DNA from: Plumapathes pennacea
Taxonomy: Eukaryota; Cnidaria; Anthozoa; Antipatharia; Myriopathidae
Direction of reading: 5' to 3'
Length of the DNA: 64,000 bases
Assembly: GCA_964036295.1 (NCBI GenBank)
Contig: OZ038465.1
Span: 1,699,615 to 1,763,614, forward strand
The notes beneath the pieces are model-generated. The model saw nothing but the letters and a program-made list of their open reading frames with translations. It did not search any database and was not told where the DNA came from. This document shows positions 57,439-64,000 of this stretch, one piece after another (positions within the stretch are counted from its first letter, which is position 1; each line of letters starts with the position of its first letter). The position numbers and the translations under genes are program-made.

Positions 57439-60400
57439 GTAAGTAATAAAGTCAATTAGGATATCTGCATTAAGTCATTCAGTGTTTTTATTTTGTGTTG
57501 TTTCTCAATCTGTTGCCCAGCTTGTTTTTCAGTAATAACTTGTGACATAGCTTTGACTTTACTGGTTCAGGAGTCTAACTGAGAAACCATATTTTTAAGA
57601 AATTTCAGCTCGACAATAGTTGTCCGTTTCAAATGTACTTTTATGTAGTGCATGTAAGATTTCCGTTTCAACTCCAGAAAGCGTCAATATGTGGTTGCTC
57701 CATCGCTGTGTTTCCCCCGTCTACTTTCAGCTGTCGCATTTGTTTCCGACCCGTATGAGTCTTGATCTTATCTCGCTTTTGCTAGCCGAGGCCTCCCTTC
57801 AACTGGTCTAAAACAAGATTTATTTTAAACAGAGCAGTGTAAAAACAGTAACTTTTAAAAGTATTATAGCTGTTGGACCAGTGGGAATAGTTGACAACAT
57901 GTGTACTGATTGTCCGCTATTGATGCCCGAACTTGTAATTGTTATAACTTAAAGCTAAAAATACCATACAACAAAAAAAATGACGTTAATACATAGACTT
58001 GTCGTGCAAACACAAGAATACCTCCCGGAAACAGTAGCGGAAACAGTGAATTACTAACCATCGGGCAGAAATTTGATGTACATTTACGCGATAGAAGATT
58101 GAGAGCAACATATTTGCAACTGAAATGAGGACTGATTTAACAGCATCGGTTGAAGAGAAAACCTTCTTCAATTATTATTACTGTGCAGGGGTGGTGTTGG
58201 TGCTGCTTCTTGTTGTCAGTCGTGGTCTTTGTAGTCTCTATTTCCTTTGCCTGTATCAGACATACATAAACACACACATATACTTTGGTTGAGCTATCGA
58301 ACCAGCAAATAATATGGATCCATGCACATGGCACTGGGCACGTGTTGTCCAGTACGATGTTTTTATATATATTGTTGTTGCTTTCTCTTTTTTTTTTTTT
58401 TTTTTTTTTTTGTAAAATGTTTGTGTTGTCAGAGGTCTGAAATATTCCATAGTCTTTAAACAGATGACGATCTGAAGGCAATACTACTATGTAATCATAA
58501 TAAAGAATATAACTGACATTTTATTGAGACAGCTCAATCCCTACCTACAGTGTTTGCAGCTTGAGTTCATCAGATATCAGAGAGAATTCCGTCAAAAACA
58601 CTGTTAGTTTTATACTCCTATCCGGCCTGCCACGTAATTATCCAAAATCAGCGCTAATAAATACATCCTCGTACGCTTATTTATCTTATGCAAAAGAGCA
58701 AATGGTCCCATTTGTTTTTCTTGGTTGTCATTGTTAGTTCTCAGTTGTTTTTGTTCACCTATCCTACTTTACCTCGGCGGCGCCAGCACTAAGATTACTG
58801 TCGATCATTAAAAAAGCCTCTCCCAAAATAAAGTACACCCATTTACAATATTGTATACCATAACACAAGAACCTTTTAACTCATAGCGGCATTTGAGTCA
58901 TCTTTTCAGCCGTCACTGCTACTCACTCCAGATTGAGCAGGAATCTTCATAGTTAACGGACTTACGTGACTCTTTGATGCATTTTAGTATCGTTTGCAGA
59001 AATCAAATAGATATCCATAAATATATACTGGCTTACCCAAAATTTCACCTGGTTTATCTTTTGGCAGACCTCCAATGCCTTATGCTTGCCGACTTTAATC
59101 TCGAATAGCTATTTTTTACGCCCACGACCGTATGAAGTGGAGTGTTTTAGTCAAGGTTCGCTTGCAAGCTATGGCAGGATTAGAAGTTAGTTTCACTTAG
59201 TCCAATACTTTGTACTGACCAAAACTTAAATTGATATCATTCTGGAACGGATTTTGTCATAGAAATTGTGTTAAAATTTGTTGTTACTCAAGTGTTTTCA
59301 CAGTTTGGTCTACAAAAAGGCGTAAACTCAATATTTTTGTTGACGTTCCTCTGACACATTCCAATGACCACATGGCAATTTCTGTGTTGATTTATTATAT
59401 AAATATTTGCCCATGAGAGGTTTAATGGCTTACTGACTGAGACCTTGCTGTATCCAGAATGTTTGTCCATTTTGTGACTGGGTGCCCCTTTTAAATATTG
59501 TTATAAATTTTGTTACCTTTCGACTTGATTTGATAAAAACTCGCTTTGTATGGATGTCTTAGCTCTTATCACTCTGCAAATGTGTGGATGTGATTTTAGC
59601 ATAACTGCCTGTCAGATAGTGGCAAAATGTGAAATCGGGATGCTGTACCTAAAACTTAAAGTAAAAAAAAATAAGTATTTTAAAAATGCATTGTCTTTAA
59701 ATGTAAGATTAAGATACTCTGGCCTGACTGATGCATATCCAATGGTAATTAGTGTGAAAATTATATCAGTCCTAAACCTGGGATTCTATATGGCGATTTG
59801 CTTTTCCGTTTAACGATTGATTTCAAGTGTAAGACAAAGTGAGCGTGACTGTTCTTATACAGAATAAGTACATTTCGCTGTACTGAGTTGATTATGTACA
59901 ATCCCTCGCTCTGCACTAGTCGCTGAAATATCGTGATCTAGTCGCGCCGTACAGTATTCTGGGATATGCTCAAGATGGCGGGCATCGCCGACGTTAGAAA
60001 ATCTTAGGGCGAGATGTCGAGTTTGGGAGAATTTTTTCAAAACCTGCTCCCTATTGGTTCTGCATTAGTTAGAACTCAACCAAATCATTATTAGTCAGAA
60101 AAGGAAATGACTACTTTTACCGGTATGATACTATCAAATATGAAAGCACGCATGCATCACCTGACACGACACGCCATTTATCACATGACCAATGTCATCT
60201 TTATTTTATTATTTATTTTGAACAGTGGGTGATGTTTAAGCACAGCCTGATTGATGCGATAAAAAAATATCCAATATGATACATTGACGTATGATATTTT
60301 CATTTTGAAATGGTGTGTAGAAGTACAGTCAGTTCATTTACCAAGTGTTTTATCACTGTGATGGTGAAATAAACAATTAGCACAAAATTGCTTGATGGAA

Positions 60401-63400
60401 TTCATCATTTTCCAACCTTCTCAACCCGTCATTTGTTCATAAGCCTTTCAGTCTGATATTGATGTTCGTACACCGTACAATATTAAATTGCACGGATGAC
60501 AATCTCCGCTCATCATCTGCTGTCAGTTTGCATCGAGACTTCGCTTTCCAGTTTCAAACATTTCAGGGACCAGAAAAGTATTTTGGGCTTCCTTTCAAGT
60601 AGCCTTTAACCCTTCTTTGAAAACAAAGTGGACTCTTGGACTGCCAGGCAGATGTCAGGGTACTGTACTCACCGTCAGACGGAATATTCAGTCCACGTGG
60701 GCTGTTTTGTTTTGTTTCTTTTTTTATTTTTGCGTCGGCATAAGCGGTAGGACGTAATGTAACAACGTAATGGAAAGCTTTAGTACTTCGGAAAACTACT
60801 TTTCTTTTACTGCGTGGGCTACGGGTCGATGGAGAGAGCAAGTGGTAACAACGTATTTAAGTTTGAGATGGATGATGTGCAGAATATGCCAAGTCATTAA
60901 CGTGTGTCGATGATATTACTATTGGAAAACACTATAACCTGTGTTATATACGTGAGAGGGTTGTGTGTGGGTTGATAAAGTGGACCGGCTGAGGTTTCTG
61001 CTTTGCTGGGTTATGCATGCAAGCTGGATTTGTTTGCTTTGAGCGTTTTATGCCATTTTTCTTTTGATTTGAAAAGTTTCTACGATGAAAAGAAGTCCCC
61101 GATTAGTAGGAATACGAAGTGGTGGTTTGAGAACTGACACTGCGTGGATTCTTCCCTCATAAAACTGCCAAAACAGAAGACGTGGGGAGCGACACTTGTA
61201 CAGTATAAACAACCGAGAGGATCTACACCTGGCCGATTTTTCTAAAGTGTCCAAATATATTCTTTATTGGATCATAACATCTGCGAATCAGGTCAGTCAA
61301 GTAGCTGTGTCCTGAACAAGCCGATTTCAATCCGGCCTGTTTTCATGGTATACGGCACTCGTCTCCTGTTCTGCTAGTTTTATTCCGGAGTAACCATTCA
61401 TAACTGCTAACCACTACATATACAGTAACTCTCACTGGAACTCTCAGACATGGTCACCAAACAAAGAGTATCAAAAAGTCCAAACCCACCAGGGAACAGC
61501 ACTGCACCTAAAGAGATGTTCTCTGAGAGTGAAAATTGGACGTGGTAAAAATCATACTGAAAAAAAAAAACAAAAGAAAAAACAACAACAACAACAACAA
61601 AAAAACAGGAAGCCGTTTGCTCACTTCTGAGAAGTTATAATTGCCAGCATCATTATTATTATGGAATACCATCAGCACATTTGTCAGAACTGTTATCAGG
61701 TTGTGGTGAAGCGATCGGAGTTACCAATCTATCCAGAGAATCCCCATTTGTTTATTCGTCCGTCATGCGTAAGAACCAAGAATTAAGGATTTGCGCACTT
61801 AACCTACTACACTATATTGACTAATAGATTGTCAAATGAGCTAAACAAGACTAACCAGATGTATTTTGTCCCAAGCAAAAAGAACACATCACCCACATAC
61901 AGCAAACACGGACAGAGCAGCTTGACGCATTACACTACGCACCAACAGAGAGCAGCACGCGTACATTTCTTTTTGTTATAAACCCACGCTTGTGTAAAAA
62001 GTATATTGACTTCATTTAAGACTGGTTCACACAGTAAAACAGGCGCATTCTCTTGCGCTTTGCATTTGAGCTTTTGCTTCGTGAATTTTACCGCGTGTGA
62101 ACCGATCGCTCGCGCTGCACGTGCTTTACTTGCCTTTAGTTAGGGCTACTTCATGCTTCATCTATAAAGTAAGTCATTGTAACGATTATTTACCTAGTAG
62201 TCTTCTTTGAAAATTAGAGCTAGTCTTTCTAGAAAACAAGTAAAAGAGTTGTTCAGCTAATTAACCTGGAGTCACTTTTTATTATGCGTTTACAGCTATA
62301 TACTGCTTTGGCAACACTGACAAACGATCTATATACCAACGCCTTTTAGTACGGAAAAATCCTGCTGACCATTATACATGCCCATCACAGAAATACCAAA
62401 GGAACCGAATCTCGGTCTTCTTACGATAGATTTGTTATTCAGTTAACTTGGCATGTTGTTTTCTTACCGGCACCAAATACAATATGAGCACTTAGATGAA
62501 GGAAGACTGGAACTACTTATAGCTAAGTCACTAGAGCTGATCTACAATCTATCTGCATAGTATACCCCGGCACATGAACTAAAGCTGAAGACAGGCAGCT
62601 GACACGAGAATCATGCGGCCGTGCATGATCTGCTTGGGGACTCATGTTTTAGACTTAGAGAAGTTGTTTACACTCCAAATGGACTATTCCAATAATTTGT
62701 CAACACTTGTTCAAGTTCTTAACAAATGCCAAGCCGGCCCACATAATTTCTCTGACACATTTGTGGCCAAAGTCACGCTCTGCAGCATTCCATACCCTTC
62801 TCTAGTTTGACACTTAGACACTTCTACAGTAATACAGTCAATATCTCGCCCTATATGAAGGGCCGTAAAATTTCAAATTCGTCTCGACACAAAATCCATC
62901 CTAATCAGTGATCACTTGATACCAAACGTGCATCCGCCCCTTTTTCACTAAATGAATGATTGCTATGAAAACGCGTAGGCTTCTTTTTATATTGGACTCG
63001 AGCGCTGTGTGTAATATTTAAAACGTCTCATGGATCAGATCACTCCGCCGTGTCCAAGTGTACAAATTCCTCTTTGTCCAGGCCGCAAAGAGGTTGAAAC
63101 TAGCCGACTAGGAGCTTAAGGCTTTTAGTTCACGGAGTAACAGTGTTATAATCTAAAAATTTATAAAAACTTCAAATAAGATCACTCAAATGAAAATCTG
63201 AATTGTTCTAGTAGTTGTTTTTGGCTCATAAAAGGTTGACGTTTGACCTGGGCCTAAAGGGCGCTTTGTTTGTGGCGTGCCAAGACTGAACGGTACACGT
63301 GTACACGACTGTTGTGACCAACTTTGACTTTCTCCATTATTTTCCCTCGCGCGCGGTAAATATGCATTTTTAAACATTTCCATGAGTGTTCTTTGTTGTT

Positions 63401-64000
63401 GTGGCTCCCCAAAGAAAATGGCTACGGGATCATGAAATTCGACCGCCAAAAACAAGGTTCTCGAAATATTGCTGCAAGGTATGCAGACTACCACTGTGCA
63501 ACCAAAACGTTTCTTGGTCGGATTTTGAATTCGAAATTGATGGTTTTTGTACGAGTATATCCGTGATAAAGAGGAGTTACAGCCTTTTAAAACAAATCTC
63601 AAGTAAAATTTGGAAATGGCTTGCGCGTTACTTTTGCCACGGCACTGAAACAAACCGTTGTTGCGCCTCACAAACTTCTACAGAATAATCCAGAAAACTG
63701 AAGGAAGCACTATAAATATAACACTGTCAGTATAAACCGCGAGGTTTGAGTTACACCGACAACTATACTTGGATGTGTTACTCTGTGTTTCATCAATGCA
63801 CCGACGACGGTCTATCTCATGAAGTAAGCCAATCATCTTTAAACTGTATGTAATCTCTGATTGACTTCAACACAAGTAACTGCTGCCAATTGCTGGCCCA
63901 AAACTATGTGCCGTGTTCAACGATAATTATATAACGAGTTGATAAAAAGATAGACTTCCCCGCCGAAGCCAATTCTCGGTGCACGCGAAGGCGAAGGGTT
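57439..64000. other. Gene-poor region with simple repeats
   Basis: Contains a T run at 58388-58411, a (CAA)n tract at about 61583-61602, and a MITE-like pair of GGTTCACAC ends at about 62018-62105. A minus-strand 161-codon frame at 63186-63671 lacks an ATG at its 5' end and has no family match. Confidence 0.3.

Noticed and set aside
60563..60841. Minus-strand frame with basic start and a GTGAGT donor
   Set aside because: The donor is good, but there is no ATG or convincing acceptor and no second exon.
63186..63671. 161-codon minus-strand frame near the right edge
   Set aside because: No ATG at its 5' end and no family resemblance; it could be an exon of a gene beyond the edge but I cannot support it.
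1..64000. tRNA, rRNA and bacterial-type operon features
   Set aside because: No tRNA B-box-like sequence in a foldable context, no rRNA similarity and no operon layout were seen.

Overview
The window reads as animal nuclear DNA, most likely an anthozoan cnidarian such as a stony coral. The basis is short coding exons with GT/AG introns, animal-only families (CCDC9, RD3, IHO1, CIMIP7, prokineticin/Dickkopf-like proteins, class A GPCR), AT-rich spacers and many small DNA-transposon derivatives. All exon joins were worked out by hand from splice signals, frame and family resemblance. No RNA or database evidence was available.

Layout. 0-3 kb: the 5' end of an unrecognised nuclear-looking gene (minus) lies head to head with CCDC9 (plus). 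4.3-6.2 kb: a glutaredoxin gene (minus) with two alternative-looking first exons, CPFC and CPFS, and one visible second exon. 6.2-8.5 kb: three MITEs, two with clean 8-bp target duplications, and a minisatellite. 9.2-9.8 kb: an RD3-domain gene (minus). 10-18.5 kb: a transposon-dense block with nested Harbinger-like elements, a large palindrome around a GGTTCCC minisatellite, an inverted duplication of a GPCR 5' region, and a class A GPCR split between TM5 and TM6 by a 3.6-kb foldback element. That element has 164-bp arm repeats and carries a kinase gene fragment.

20.4-29 kb: a ten-exon coiled-coil gene that I read as IHO1 (CCDC36, meiotic break formation, minus) and CIMIP7 (C3orf84, ciliary microtubule inner protein, plus). 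They share a short divergent promoter with a palindromic E2F-type site. As I recall, the human orthologues are also close neighbours on 3p21.31, so this may be conserved microsynteny. 29.9-32.8 kb: a six-exon MAP3K-like kinase gene whose exons lack the activation segment and APE motif.

33-49 kb: a cluster of small secreted cysteine-rich genes. Two are tandem four-exon paralogues (plus) with a new-looking Tyr/Cys-rich N-terminal module, a colipase-type (Dickkopf/prokineticin) C-terminal domain and a GSGSG-DF tail. One is a partial signal-peptide gene (minus). One is a prokineticin-like gene (minus) whose first exon I could not find. 49-64 kb: almost empty of recognisable genes, with microsatellites, small repeats and one plausible isolated first exon at 57.3 kb.
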